64,000 nucleotides of DNA from Pseudomonadota bacterium (GTDB lineage: Bacteria > Pseudomonadota > Alphaproteobacteria > Dongiales > Dongiaceae): assembly GCA_021792365.1 (NCBI GenBank), contig JAJYUT010000004.1, positions 186,001 to 250,000 on the forward strand, read 5' to 3'. Numbering within the stretch: the stretch's first letter is position 1; every line of letters begins with the position of its first letter. Below are positions 54,904 to 64,000 of this stretch, in pieces. The translations under genes were made by a program, and so were the position numbers. The notes under the pieces are model-generated. The model was not told the origin of the DNA and made no database searches. It worked only from the letters and a program-made list of their open reading frames with translations.

Positions 54904-55269
54904 TCAACTCGCGAGGTGCAGGCCGAGGGCCGGGAGGGCCAGCCCGCAGGCGGCGCTGAGGGCCAGCCGGCAATGCTCCAGATAGGTGCGGCGCAGGATC
55001 CGCGGCACCACCACCGCGGCGACGTCATGCGGCGGGCGGTGCGTTTCGGCCAGCATCATCCACAATTCGGTCTTGCGATGGTCCTGCCGCAGCGCGTGTT
55101 CGCTCTTCCAGTAGAGGATCAGCGCCATCAGCAGACAACAGACCGCGCCGGTTTCGAGGGCGGCCGCGGGCGTGCCGACCAAGCCCAACATCAAGGTGGC
55201 GATCGCCAGGGCGCCGAAGCCGCAGGCACGGCGGACAGAAAGCACGGCAAAGGCTTCGAGTTCCTGCAC
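54904..55269 (-). CDS. Small membrane protein of unknown function
   Basis: A 121-residue protein with two hydrophobic segments near the N-terminus (GFGALAIATLMLGLVG and AALETGAVCCLLMALILYW), a charged middle (SEHALRQDHRKTELW) and a third hydrophobic stretch at the C-terminus (LALSAACGLALPALGLHL). GGAGG stands six bases before the GTG start, which supports translation. No family recognised. It lies alone, between the Mla operon and another unknown gene. Confidence 0.6.
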   Translation of the reverse strand: MQELEAFAVLSVRRACGFGALAIATLMLGLVGTPAAALETGAVCCLLMALILYWKSEHALRQDHRKTELWMMLAETHRPPHDVAAVVVPRILRRTYLEHCRLALSAACGLALPALGLHLAS

Positions 55270-55609
55270 CGGGGGCCTCCACGCGGCGACTAGCCAAGCG
55301 TCGCGAGCGCCGCCGGATAGCCATAAGCTTCACATCAATCAGCCAGATCAAGCACCAAGGGGGCGCGCTTGTTCCAAGCCCGCCGAAGCTTCGTAGAGCG
55401 CTGCGGCACGGCGGCAGCCGAGCCGTATGGATGTGTTCTCGCCGCACCTGAAGACGAATTGGCGAAGCGGAAGGTACATCTTGACCGAGGTGAGATGTAG
55501 CTCCGCTGCTTTGCGATCCGGATCGCGGGCGAAGGCTGATCCGCGCGGGTTTCGCCGGCACGAGCAAGAGGCGACGTGGCAACTGCGCAGGTCGCCGCGC
55601 GGCAGGCGG
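55270..55609. other. Intergenic stretch, nothing identified
   Basis: No gene, repeat or clear terminator is visible. It should hold the promoter of the small membrane protein gene and the end of the next minus-strand transcript. Confidence 0.4.
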
Positions 55610-56251
55610 TCACCGGATCACGTCACCCGCGATTGCATCCGGATCGAGCCGCCGGCGGAAGTCCTCGCGCACGCCGAGCCAGGTGAACTTGATGGAGTTC
55701 TCGACGATTTCAGTGTCGTGCCGCTTGAGCTCTGGCGCGATGGGCGCCCACCGGACGAGAGCAAGCGGGCTGCGCGTGAAGTTCTCCGGCATCAGCGCGC
55801 CGGCGTTCCAGATCGTATCCGCCAACCGTGCCTCGAATTCGTCCAAGGCATCCGGGGACCAATGCAAGGTGGGGGCAAAATCCGCGTTCTTATCGATCGC
55901 GGACCGGAAGCAGTGTCGCGCGAGGGCACGGCGCGCCTCATCGTCGAACCGAGCGCCCGCCAACGCCTCGGCAACCGTATAGATGACGAGATCCGACAGG
56001 CAGGCCGCAAACACATGCATCTTCGCAATGTTCAGCGATGTCGCGAACACATGTTCCTGGAACGCCTTGGAATACTCCATCCCCATCCGGGTCTGGACGT
56101 AACCATAGAGCGTCTTCTGCGAAACGAAGGCGGCTCGAGTCGCGGCGAAGTCGCACAGGTCTGCGACCGTGGAAATCCTGCCCACATGCCGATCGCCAAG
56201 GACGCCGATCTGGCTGAAGAACCTTCTGAAACTTGCTAAAGCGCGGAACAT
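55610..56251 (-). CDS. Conserved-looking protein of unknown function
   Basis: A 213-residue soluble, mostly helical protein starting MFRALASFRRFFSQIG. It has balanced composition, normal codon use and no signal or membrane segment. Motif-like stretches are ISTVADLCDFAATRAAFVSQ, TLYGYVQTRMG and IAKMHVFAACLSDLVIY. I have an impression of similar uncharacterised alphaproteobacterial proteins but cannot name a family. A GTG four codons earlier is an alternative start. It diverges from the DUF4212/symporter genes. Confidence 0.75.
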   Translation of the reverse strand: MFRALASFRRFFSQIGVLGDRHVGRISTVADLCDFAATRAAFVSQKTLYGYVQTRMGMEYSKAFQEHVFATSLNIAKMHVFAACLSDLVIYTVAEALAGARFDDEARRALARHCFRSAIDKNADFAPTLHWSPDALDEFEARLADTIWNAGALMPENFTRSPLALVRWAPIAPELKRHDTEIVENSIKFTWLGVREDFRRRLDPDAIAGDVIR

Positions 56252-56408
56252 CTGAACGACCACCGTGGCGGGGCACTACTAAAGTCTAATACGGACGCCG
56301 TGTCGCTGGGCAGCATTTGCCTTGCACCCGAATCAGGGAAGATGTGAAGTACGCGAAGCAGGGGATGTTGGGCTGTTCGCGAGCCCATTCGTGGGAGGAA
56401 ACAGAAAA

Positions 56409-56669
56409 ATGGCTGAAGACGCAAAGGCAGCGCGCGCGGCGCATTGGGCGAAAACGCGAAACTTGACGTATATCATCCTGGCGTTGTGGGCCCTCTTCGG
56501 GATCATTATCCCGTGGTTCGCTGGAAGCCTTAACTCCATGACTTTCCTAGGCTTTCCCTTGGGATATTACTTCTGTGTCCAGGGATCGCTGATCGCATTC
56601 GTTGCGCTGATCTGGATCCAGAACTGGCGCCAGGACTCGATCGACGACGAGTTCGGGCACGAAGAGTAG
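56409..56669 (+). CDS. Small subunit of sodium/substrate symporter (DUF4212)
   Basis: An 86-residue protein with two membrane helices (YIILALWALFGIIIPWFAG and GYYFCVQGSLIAFVALIWI) and the DUF4212 pattern AAHWAKTRNLTYIIL. GGAGGAAA precedes the ATG. DUF4212 proteins accompany the VC_2705-type solute:sodium symporter, which begins nine bases downstream, so the two form one transporter. Confidence 0.93.
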   Translation: MAEDAKAARAAHWAKTRNLTYIILALWALFGIIIPWFAGSLNSMTFLGFPLGYYFCVQGSLIAFVALIWIQNWRQDSIDDEFGHEE

Positions 56670-56678
56670 GGGGAACAC

Positions 56679-58508
56679 ATGGCTTCTGACACAACGTCCG
56701 GCCGTCGTTCCAGGTTCATCGATAACCTGGGCAAGGTCTATTTGCTGTATACGCTTGGCTTCCTGGCCTTCTTCGTCCTGATGGCGATCCTCGAAACGCT
56801 GGGTGCCAGTGCGCAGCTGATCGGCATTGGCTTTCTGCTTTTCACGATCGGCATCTATGCGGTGATTGGCTGGCTTTCGCGCACTGCGGAGGTCGACGCC
56901 TACTACGTAGCCGGCCGCGAAGTGCCGGCACTTTACAACGGCATGGCCACTGCTGCCGACTGGATGTCCGGGGCCTCGTTCGTGGCCCTGGCGGGCGGCG
57001 TCTATTTCGGCGGTTATCCCTATCTTGGGTACATCATCGGCTGGACCGGCGGCTACGTCCTCGTCAACTCGCTGATGGCGCCCTACCTCAGGAAGTTCGG
57101 CTGCTACACGGTTCCTGATTTCATCGGTACGCGCTATGGCGGCAACGCCGCGCGTCTCATCGCGGTCGTCATCTTGGTGGTGGCGTCCTTCACGTATGTG
57201 ACGGCGCAGATCAACGCCACCGGGACGATCGCGGCCCAGACTCTCGGTATCAGCTTCGAAGTCGGCGTGTGGCTCGGGTTGCTCGGGATATTCATCTGCT
57301 CGATGCTGGGCGGCATGCGAGGCGTGACCTGGACGCAGGTCGCGCAGTACATCGTGCTGATCATCGCCTACCTGGTGCCGATCATCTGGATGTCCAACAA
57401 GCAGGGCTTCGGCATCATCCCTCATTTCTCTTACGGCGAGGGGGTTTTCCGCATTCTGGAGCTTGAGGCGCAGTATGGCCTGAACCCGCCTGCCGAGCCG
57501 ATGGCCGGTCTGTCGGTTCTGACGACGCCGCAGACTGCGTCCGGAGACGCGATGAGCTCCTGGAAGATGATCTCGCTGGCGATCTGCATGATGGCGGGCA
57601 CGGCATCGCTTCCGCACATCTTGATGCGCTACTTCACGACCCCGTCGGTCCGTTCGGCCCGTCGCTCGGTCGGCTGGTCGCTGGTCTTCATCTTCCTGCT
57701 GTATTTCTCGGCGCCCGCTCTCGCGACGCTGACGAAGCTTCAGCTCCTCGATCCGAACCTGGCGACCTCGATCATCGGCAAGCCGTTTGCCGAGGTGGCC
57801 AATCTGGAATGGATCAAGCACTGGGCGTCGGTCGGCATGCTTGCGGTCGCTGACCAGAACGGTGACGGTATCCTGCAATTGAATGAATTCTTCATGCGAC
57901 CGGATATCGTCGTGCTGGCCACACCGGAGATCGCCGGCCTTCCGTACGTGATCTCCGGCCTCGTTGCGGCTGGCGGTCTTGCGGCGGCGATGTCGACGGC
58001 GGACGGCCTGTTGCTGGCCATCGCGAACGCATTGTCGCACGATCTCTACTACAAGATTGTCGACCCTTCCGCGAGCACGCGCAGACGCCTCACCGTTGCC
58101 CGCATTCTCCTGGTGTTTATCGGCGCGGGCGGTGCGGCCGTCGCGGCGCTGAAGCTGACGGGCATTCTGGGCGCGGTGGCATGGGCGTTCGATTTCGCCT
58201 GCTCCGGCCTGTTTTTCCCGCTGGTCCTCGGCGTATGGTGGAAACGGGCCAACGCGGCAGGCGCCATCGCCGGCATGGTGGGGGGCTTCGGCGCGGGTTC
58301 GCTATACCTCTACCTGGTCTACAGCAAGACCATGACCCCATGGCTCGGGATCGACGATATCCGGTTCGGCATCATCGGCATGGCGGTCAGCCTTGTCGCC
58401 ATGGTCGTGGTTAGCCTTGCCACCAAGGAACCCTCGAAAGAGATCCAGGACATGGTGGACGAGGTCCGGGTGCCCTCCGGCAAGGCCATCCTCAGCGCGG
58501 GGCATTGA
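56679..58508 (+). CDS. Solute:sodium symporter, VC_2705 subfamily
   Basis: A 609-residue SSS-family transporter with about 13 helices. Motifs include EVDAYYVAGREVPALYNGMA, TAADWMSGASFVALAGGVYF and GLAAAMSTADGLLLAIANAL. The subfamily is related to acetate permease ActP, so a short carboxylate such as acetate is a reasonable guess. AGGGGG lies before the start. It is in an operon with the DUF4212 gene, and a strong hairpin follows its stop. Confidence 0.94.
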   Translation: MASDTTSGRRSRFIDNLGKVYLLYTLGFLAFFVLMAILETLGASAQLIGIGFLLFTIGIYAVIGWLSRTAEVDAYYVAGREVPALYNGMATAADWMSGASFVALAGGVYFGGYPYLGYIIGWTGGYVLVNSLMAPYLRKFGCYTVPDFIGTRYGGNAARLIAVVILVVASFTYVTAQINATGTIAAQTLGISFEVGVWLGLLGIFICSMLGGMRGVTWTQVAQYIVLIIAYLVPIIWMSNKQGFGIIPHFSYGEGVFRILELEAQYGLNPPAEPMAGLSVLTTPQTASGDAMSSWKMISLAICMMAGTASLPHILMRYFTTPSVRSARRSVGWSLVFIFLLYFSAPALATLTKLQLLDPNLATSIIGKPFAEVANLEWIKHWASVGMLAVADQNGDGILQLNEFFMRPDIVVLATPEIAGLPYVISGLVAAGGLAAAMSTADGLLLAIANALSHDLYYKIVDPSASTRRRLTVARILLVFIGAGGAAVAALKLTGILGAVAWAFDFACSGLFFPLVLGVWWKRANAAGAIAGMVGGFGAGSLYLYLVYSKTMTPWLGIDDIRFGIIGMAVSLVAMVVVSLATKEPSKEIQDMVDEVRVPSGKAILSAGH

Positions 58509-58563
58509 ACCAAGAGAACGGTTTGCGTTCAGGGGTGGAGAAATCACCCCTGTTCCAATAACA

Positions 58564-58597
58564 AACAGGGGCGGAGGTTTCCGCCCCTGTTCTTCTT
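58564..58597 (+). terminator. Terminator after the symporter gene
   Basis: A 12-bp perfect stem (AACAGGGGCGGA / TCCGCCCCTGTT) with a 4-base loop, followed by CTTCTT. The next gene starts 17 bases later, so some read-through could supply it. Confidence 0.75.
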
Positions 58598-58613
58598 CAC
58601 GAAGGCCTTTTCC

Positions 58614-58976
58614 ATGGCTGACACGCTGGCGATTTTCCCTTGGTGGGTCGTCGCAATCGACTATGTCCTTGGGCTGATCATGTGGACCCTGATCGGCCGG
58701 ACCGCCATGGGCATCTTCCTGCCGGAAACGTCCAACTTCTTTTTCATGCGGTTCTTCGTCCGGTCGACCGACCCGGTCATCCGCATGTTCCGATGGGTCA
58801 CGCCAGGCTTCCTGATCCCGCAGCTGGTGCCTGCCTTCGTGGCATGGTTCTTCTTTATGGTGCGCTTCTACCTGATGCCATGGCTGCTCGGTTATTCGGT
58901 CATGGGGATGCTCTCCTTCCCGCTGGAGAGCGAGGTGGCTGCGTTCGTCTACAAGCTCTCTACGCGGGCGCCTTAG
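58614..58976 (+). CDS. Small YggT-like membrane protein
   Basis: A 120-residue protein with three hydrophobic segments. The segment STDPVIRMFRWVTPGFLIPQ resembles the YggT pattern in which a TDP-x-x-R loop precedes a membrane helix. GAAGG upstream supports the ATG. It follows the symporter after a hairpin and may be an accessory of that transporter; its function is unknown. Confidence 0.75.
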   Translation: MADTLAIFPWWVVAIDYVLGLIMWTLIGRTAMGIFLPETSNFFFMRFFVRSTDPVIRMFRWVTPGFLIPQLVPAFVAWFFFMVRFYLMPWLLGYSVMGMLSFPLESEVAAFVYKLSTRAP

Positions 58977-59195
58977 GCTTACTTACATAGTCCCGCCGGC
59001 CTCGTCTTTGCCGGATTCTTCGGCTCTTGAGCCCTGGAGCGCCAGGGCGGCCTCGCTGCCATTACCGCCTCTTTCGCGGCTCCCCTAGCTGAAATCGCGG
59101 CGATTGAAGCGACCCGCCCACTGGGCTAAAACCCCGCATTCCGATTGCGGCTCCTGAGGGCCCCAATTCACCGAAATTGCGAGAGCGGAGCGGGC

Positions 59196-60872
<1,677 letters not shown>

Positions 60873-60999
60873 GTTAGCAGGCTAGACCGGCCGGCCTAAT
60901 CCGTCGCGGATGGTCGGCCGTAACCATTTCTTTGCAGTTTCAGCGGCATGCTGGCGGTGACGGGACATCCACCCCGCCACCAGCGCAGCGAGGCCGACC

Positions 61000-61215
61000 A
61001 TGAGCGAATATCACGCAGACCAGGAGGAAACGGTCCTCGCCTATGTTCGCCTGAAATCCGGCATGCGCCCCTTCAATCGCTACGGCGAAGGCGCGGGCTT
61101 CAGCCGGCAAGCCACCAAGGACCGGTCCGCCAAGGGTAAAGCCGCAAACGACAAGCCGCTCCACAGCGGCAACGTGATCGACCTCGCCCGCGAGCGCGCC
61201 AAGCGTTTGCGGTAG
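61000..61215 (+). CDS. Small basic protein of unknown function
   Basis: A 71-residue hydrophilic protein (SEYHADQEETVLAYVRLKSG, then a Lys/Arg-rich tail ending VIDLARERAKRLR). The upstream GAGG is a weak ribosome site. No family recognised. It ends eight bases before the stop of the convergent oxyR gene. Probably real because of its ordered composition, but this is uncertain. Confidence 0.5.
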   Translation: MSEYHADQEETVLAYVRLKSGMRPFNRYGEGAGFSRQATKDRSAKGKAANDKPLHSGNVIDLARERAKRLR

Positions 61216-61223
61216 AAGGCGCC

Positions 61224-62150
61224 TCAGGCAGGAGCGATCCCCGCCGCCCGCGCAGCCTTGGTCAGGGCCGCGCCGAACTCCTTGAATTCCGCGCCACGGC
61301 TCGAAGTCGTGCGCCATGCCAGGCCGATCTCGCGGGCGGCGCCGGTCCGGTCGAATGGCCGCGCCACCAGCTCGCCCGACTTCGACACGTGGCTCGGCAC
61401 GGCCATGTCCGGCAGCAGGGTGACGCCGAGCCCGCCCGCCACCATCTCCACCAGCGTGTTGAGGCTGGCGCCGGCAAAACCGCCGCTGTCGGCCTGGGGC
61501 AGGCGGCAGGCCGCCAAAGCGTGCTCGCGCAGGCAATGGCCTTCCGCCAGCAGCAGGAGGTTGGCCTGCTTCAGGTCAGCGGTCGTCGGGTTCTGTTTCT
61601 GCGCCAGCGGATCGTCCTTGCGCGTGACGAGATGGAACCCGTCGCTGAACAGGGGCAGCGTCTCCAGATCCGCGGCGTCATAGGGCAGCGCCATCAGAAC
61701 CAGGTCCAGCGTGCCCTCCTCCAGCAGGGTCAGGAGCCGCGCCGTCTGGTCCTCGGTCAGGTAGAGCTGCATCTTGGGGTAGGCCTTGCGCAGATGCGGC
61801 AGGGTCTTGGGCAGCAGGTACGGCGCGATCGTCGGGATGACGCCGAGCCGCAGCCGCCCGCTCAAGGGTTCGCGGCCTTTGGCGGCCGCTTCGGCCAGCT
61901 CCTCGGCCTCGCGCAGCACCCGCTTGGCGCGTTGCGCCACCTCCAGCCCGAGGCCGGTGAAGACGACGGTGCGGTTGTTGCGCTCCACCAGCTCGGCGTC
62001 GAGAACGGTCTCCAGCTCCTTCAGCCCGGCACTTAACGTGGATTGCGAGACGAAGCAGGCAGCGGCGGCGCGGCCGAAATGCCGGTGCTCCTCCAGCGCC
62101 ACCAGGTAGCGGAGCTGCTTCAGGCTTGGCAGATGAGTGATCGTATTCAT
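61224..62150 (-). CDS. oxyR: Hydrogen peroxide-sensing LysR regulator OxyR
   Basis: A 308-residue LysR-type activator. The helix-turn-helix is near the N-terminus (HFGRAAAACFVSQSTLSAGL). The peroxide-sensing cysteines are conserved as Cys206 and Cys215 in GHCLREHALAAC, with the same nine-residue spacing as in E. coli OxyR. It is divergent from ahpC, which it very likely controls. Confidence 0.95.
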   Translation of the reverse strand: MNTITHLPSLKQLRYLVALEEHRHFGRAAAACFVSQSTLSAGLKELETVLDAELVERNNRTVVFTGLGLEVAQRAKRVLREAEELAEAAAKGREPLSGRLRLGVIPTIAPYLLPKTLPHLRKAYPKMQLYLTEDQTARLLTLLEEGTLDLVLMALPYDAADLETLPLFSDGFHLVTRKDDPLAQKQNPTTADLKQANLLLLAEGHCLREHALAACRLPQADSGGFAGASLNTLVEMVAGGLGVTLLPDMAVPSHVSKSGELVARPFDRTGAAREIGLAWRTTSSRGAEFKEFGAALTKAARAAGIAPA

Positions 62151-62266
62151 CGATCAATATAATAGGAATAATTTGTTTTACTGCAAGTGCGAAAGACCTC
62201 ATCTTCCGGTCTGGGAGAGCCGTGCAAGGCCAATCCGCAACGCCCCATCATTGGAGAGAGAGCATT
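62151..62266. promoter_or_regulatory. Shared oxyR/ahpC control region
   Basis: A 116-base divergent region, AT-rich near the oxyR start (AATATAATAGGAATAATTTG). ATAG and other short LysR-type half-sites occur, but no full OxyR tetrad is clear by eye. Binding by OxyR is inferred from gene order. Confidence 0.5.
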
Positions 62267-62806
62267 ATGTTGACCGTTGGAGACAAGTTTCCGTCCTTCG
62301 ACCTGAACGCGGTGGTCGACCTCGACCCGGCCAAGGCCTTCGAGCGCATCACCGACCAGAGCCACAAGGGCAAGTGGAAGATCGTGTTCTTCTGGCCCAA
62401 GGATTTCACCTTTGTGTGCCCGACCGAGATCGCCTCGTTCGGAAAGCTGAACGACGACTTCAACGACCGTGACGCCGTACTCTATGGCGCCTCGATCGAC
62501 AGCGAGTTCGTGCACCTGGCTTGGCGCCAGAACCACGCGGACCTGAAGGACCTGCCGTTTCCGATGCTGGCCGACATCAAGCGCGAGCTGACCACGGCGC
62601 TCGGCATCCTCGACAAGAACGAGGGCGTTGCGATGCGGGCCACCTATATCGTCGATCCGGACGGCATCATCCGTTTCGCGTCGGTGACCGACCTCAACGT
62701 CGGCCGCAACACGCAGGAAGTCCTGCGCGTGCTGGACGCGCTGCAGACCGACGAGCTGTGCCCCTGCAACTGGCAGAAGGGCCAGGACGTCCTGAAGGCC
62801 GCCTAA
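62267..62806 (+). CDS. ahpC: Peroxiredoxin AhpC, AhpD-linked type
   Basis: A 179-residue peroxiredoxin that reduces hydrogen peroxide and organic peroxides. The peroxidatic Cys51 lies in FTFVCPTEIASF. The C-terminal ELCPCNWQKG carries two further cysteines, as in mycobacterial AhpC, which is reduced by AhpD. GGAGAGAG precedes the start. It is followed by ahpD and divergent from oxyR. Confidence 0.95.
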   Translation: MLTVGDKFPSFDLNAVVDLDPAKAFERITDQSHKGKWKIVFFWPKDFTFVCPTEIASFGKLNDDFNDRDAVLYGASIDSEFVHLAWRQNHADLKDLPFPMLADIKRELTTALGILDKNEGVAMRATYIVDPDGIIRFASVTDLNVGRNTQEVLRVLDALQTDELCPCNWQKGQDVLKAA

Positions 62807-62885
62807 GGGCGGATCATCAATCCCGCCGCGGCTCCGCACTGATTACGGAGCGGGCCGCGGCGGCTCTGTTTGAAAGGTGATTTCC

Positions 62886-63431
62886 ATGTCACTCGAATCC
62901 TTGAAATCCTCGCTGCCCGACTACGCCAAGGACCTGAAGCTCAATCTGTCGAGCCTCGCTTCCGAGACTGCGCTGACCCAGCAGCAGCTGGCCGGCACCT
63001 TCATCGTCTCGGCGCTGGCCTCGCGCCAGCCGCAGGTGATCGCGGCGGTCAGTGGCGAATTCGCCGGCAAGCTCGAGCCGGCCGCGCTCAACGCAGCCAA
63101 GGCGGCGGCCGCGATCATGGGCATGAACAACATCTACTATCGCTTCACCCATCTCGCGGGTGGTGACTACAAGAAGATGCCCGCGCGCCTGCGCATGAAC
63201 GTGATGGCCAATCCCGGCGTGGAGAAAGCCGATTTCGAGCTGTGGTCGCTTGCCGTCTCCGCGATCAACGGCTGCGGCATGTGCATCGAATCGCACGAGC
63301 ATGAGCTGCGCAAGGCAGGTCTGACGGCGGAACAAATTCAGGCTGCCGTCCGCGTCGCGGCGGTGGTGCATGCGGTCGCCGCGGTGCTCGATGGCGAGGG
63401 CGAGGCCGCGCGTCTGGCGACTGCCGCATAG
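62886..63431 (+). CDS. ahpD: Alkylhydroperoxidase AhpD
   Basis: A 181-residue helical protein that passes electrons to AhpC. The redox pair is CGMC in [19 protein letters not shown], with the glutamate/histidine relay of AhpD. The start GTG/ATG cluster is resolved by the [10 protein letters not shown] opening usual for this family. It is the second gene of the ahpCD unit. Confidence 0.95.
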   Translation: MSLESLKSSLPDYAKDLKLNLSSLASETALTQQQLAGTFIVSALASRQPQVIAAVSGEFAGKLEPAALNAAKAAAAIMGMNNIYYRFTHLAGGDYKKMPARLRMNVMANPGVEKADFELWSLAVSAINGCGMCIESHEHELRKAGLTAEQIQAAVRVAAVVHAVAAVLDGEGEAARLATAA

Positions 63432-63482
63432 CTGCCATCAGCCGCTCGCAGCCCTCACGCTAAATTCTTGAACCGGGGGGAA

Positions 63483-63513
63483 AACCGGCCGCGGCCTTGG
63501 GCCGCGGCCGGTT
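63483..63513. terminator. Strong GC hairpin after ahpD
   Basis: A 14-bp perfect stem (AACCGGCCGCGGCC / GGCCGCGGCCGGTT) with a TTG loop, about 50 bases after the ahpD stop. There is no T tract, so the terminator role is likely but not proven. Confidence 0.55.
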
Positions 63514-63620
63514 CACGCGTCATGCTGTTCAGCTCAATTTGACCTGATATAGTGGCCGCGGTTCGGCCGGGCTCTCGTCCGGCCTTTCACCGTCCAATCG
63601 GGTCCAAGAAGGGGTCGAGC

Positions 63621-64000
63621 ATGACCAGCAATGCCAGTTTGCACCAGCGCCGCATGGCCGCGGTGCCCCGCGGCGTGGGCAACGCCTACGCGATCTACAC
63701 CGAGCGCGCCTCCAACGCCGAGATGGTGGATGTGGAAGGCCGGCGCTTGATCGACTTCGCCGGCGGGATCGCGGTGCTCAATACCGGCCATTGCCACCCG
63801 AAGGTCGTGGCGGCAGTGAAGGACCAGGTCGAGAAGTTCACCCACACCTGCTTCCAGGTGACGCCGTACGAGCAATACATCCGCCTCGCCGAGCGCCTGA
63901 ACGATCTCGCGCCCGGCGATTTCCCCAAGAAGACCATCTTCCTCACCACCGGCGCGGAGGCCGTGGAGAATGCGGTGAAGATCGCGCGCTCTTACACCAA
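63621..64000 (+). CDS. 4-aminobutyrate-type aminotransferase, N-terminal part (cut by window edge)
   Basis: The first 126 residues of a class III PLP aminotransferase. VDVEGRRLIDFAGGIAVLNT, GHCHPKVVAAVKDQ and FLTTGAEAVENAVKIAR are as in GabT and match GABA or related omega-amino acid transaminases. The PLP lysine lies beyond the window. The start MTSNASLHQRR follows AGGGG-type sequence (AAGGGGTCGAGC). Confidence 0.88.
   Translation, partial: MTSNASLHQRRMAAVPRGVGNAYAIYTERASNAEMVDVEGRRLIDFAGGIAVLNTGHCHPKVVAAVKDQVEKFTHTCFQVTPYEQYIRLAERLNDLAPGDFPKKTIFLTTGAEAVENAVKIARSYT

Noticed and set aside
62151-62266. Exact OxyR operator
   Set aside because: Half-sites are present but the full four-part motif could not be placed by eye, so only the region is annotated.

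Overview
The window is a GC-rich chromosomal stretch (roughly two-thirds G+C by eye) from an alphaproteobacterium, probably a soil or freshwater Hyphomicrobiales or Rhodospirillales relative. This rests on the gene order smc - dsbA-like - DUF721 - mutY, a CcrM-type GANTC methyltransferase beside rnhB, an Mla-type lipid transporter, ETF-ubiquinone oxidoreductase, and the oxyR/ahpC/ahpD triad. Both ends cut genes: smc on the left (minus strand, running out of the window) and a gabT-like aminotransferase on the right. No species was identified; nothing was searched.

Left part (1-7.1 kb) is housekeeping: chromosome segregation (Smc), periplasmic thiol chemistry (DsbA-like), DNA replication/repair (DciA-like DUF721, MutY), cell-cycle DNA methylation (CcrM) and RNase HII. 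Between 7.15 and 10.7 kb lies an island of visibly lower GC holding a two-gene AAA+ ATPase / subtilisin-like protease module of the ietAS type (known as a plasmid toxin-antitoxin pair and as a predicted anti-phage system). It is bounded by a perfect 13-bp inverted repeat. From 11 to 20 kb come a methyltransferase, a three-gene PQQ accessory set (zinc metallohydrolase, SoxYZ-like carrier, CXXCW rhodanese-like protein) with no quinoprotein alcohol dehydrogenase beside it, an alpha/beta hydrolase, a PAP2 phosphatase, an EAL phosphodiesterase and a sorbosone/glucose dehydrogenase-type lipoprotein.

The middle (20-45 kb) carries a divergent SHMT-family enzyme, two class III nucleotide cyclases (one translationally coupled to moaB), a radical SAM protein, and a small accessory patch (23.6-25.6 kb) with an unknown secreted protein and a twice-frameshifted IS1595-type transposase. 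A glycine-betaine-type ABC transporter (proXWV) follows, with a strong terminator inside the operon. Next are an unusual fusion of an NAD-dependent epimerase, SPW-repeat membrane segments and a VKOR-like domain, then a slipin/NfeD pair, a second epimerase, a lytic transglycosylase, a family-4-like uracil-DNA glycosylase lacking the usual Fe-S cysteines, ETF-QO, a TPR lipoprotein and ispE.

The right part (45-64 kb) holds a TAXI-TRAP transporter, tRNA-Gln(UUG), and a minus-strand operon joining a SpoIIE phosphatase/kinase and a STAS protein to mlaE-mlaF-mlaD and an auxiliary lipoprotein. After it come a DUF4212/SSS sodium symporter pair, ettA, the divergent oxyR - ahpC-ahpD peroxide module, and the start of a GABA-type aminotransferase.

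The best candidates for new biology are the ietAS-like island, the SpoIIE-STAS-Mla operon (a possible partner-switch controlling lipid transport), and the epimerase-SPW-VKOR fusion. No CRISPR array, rRNA or intact prophage was seen.
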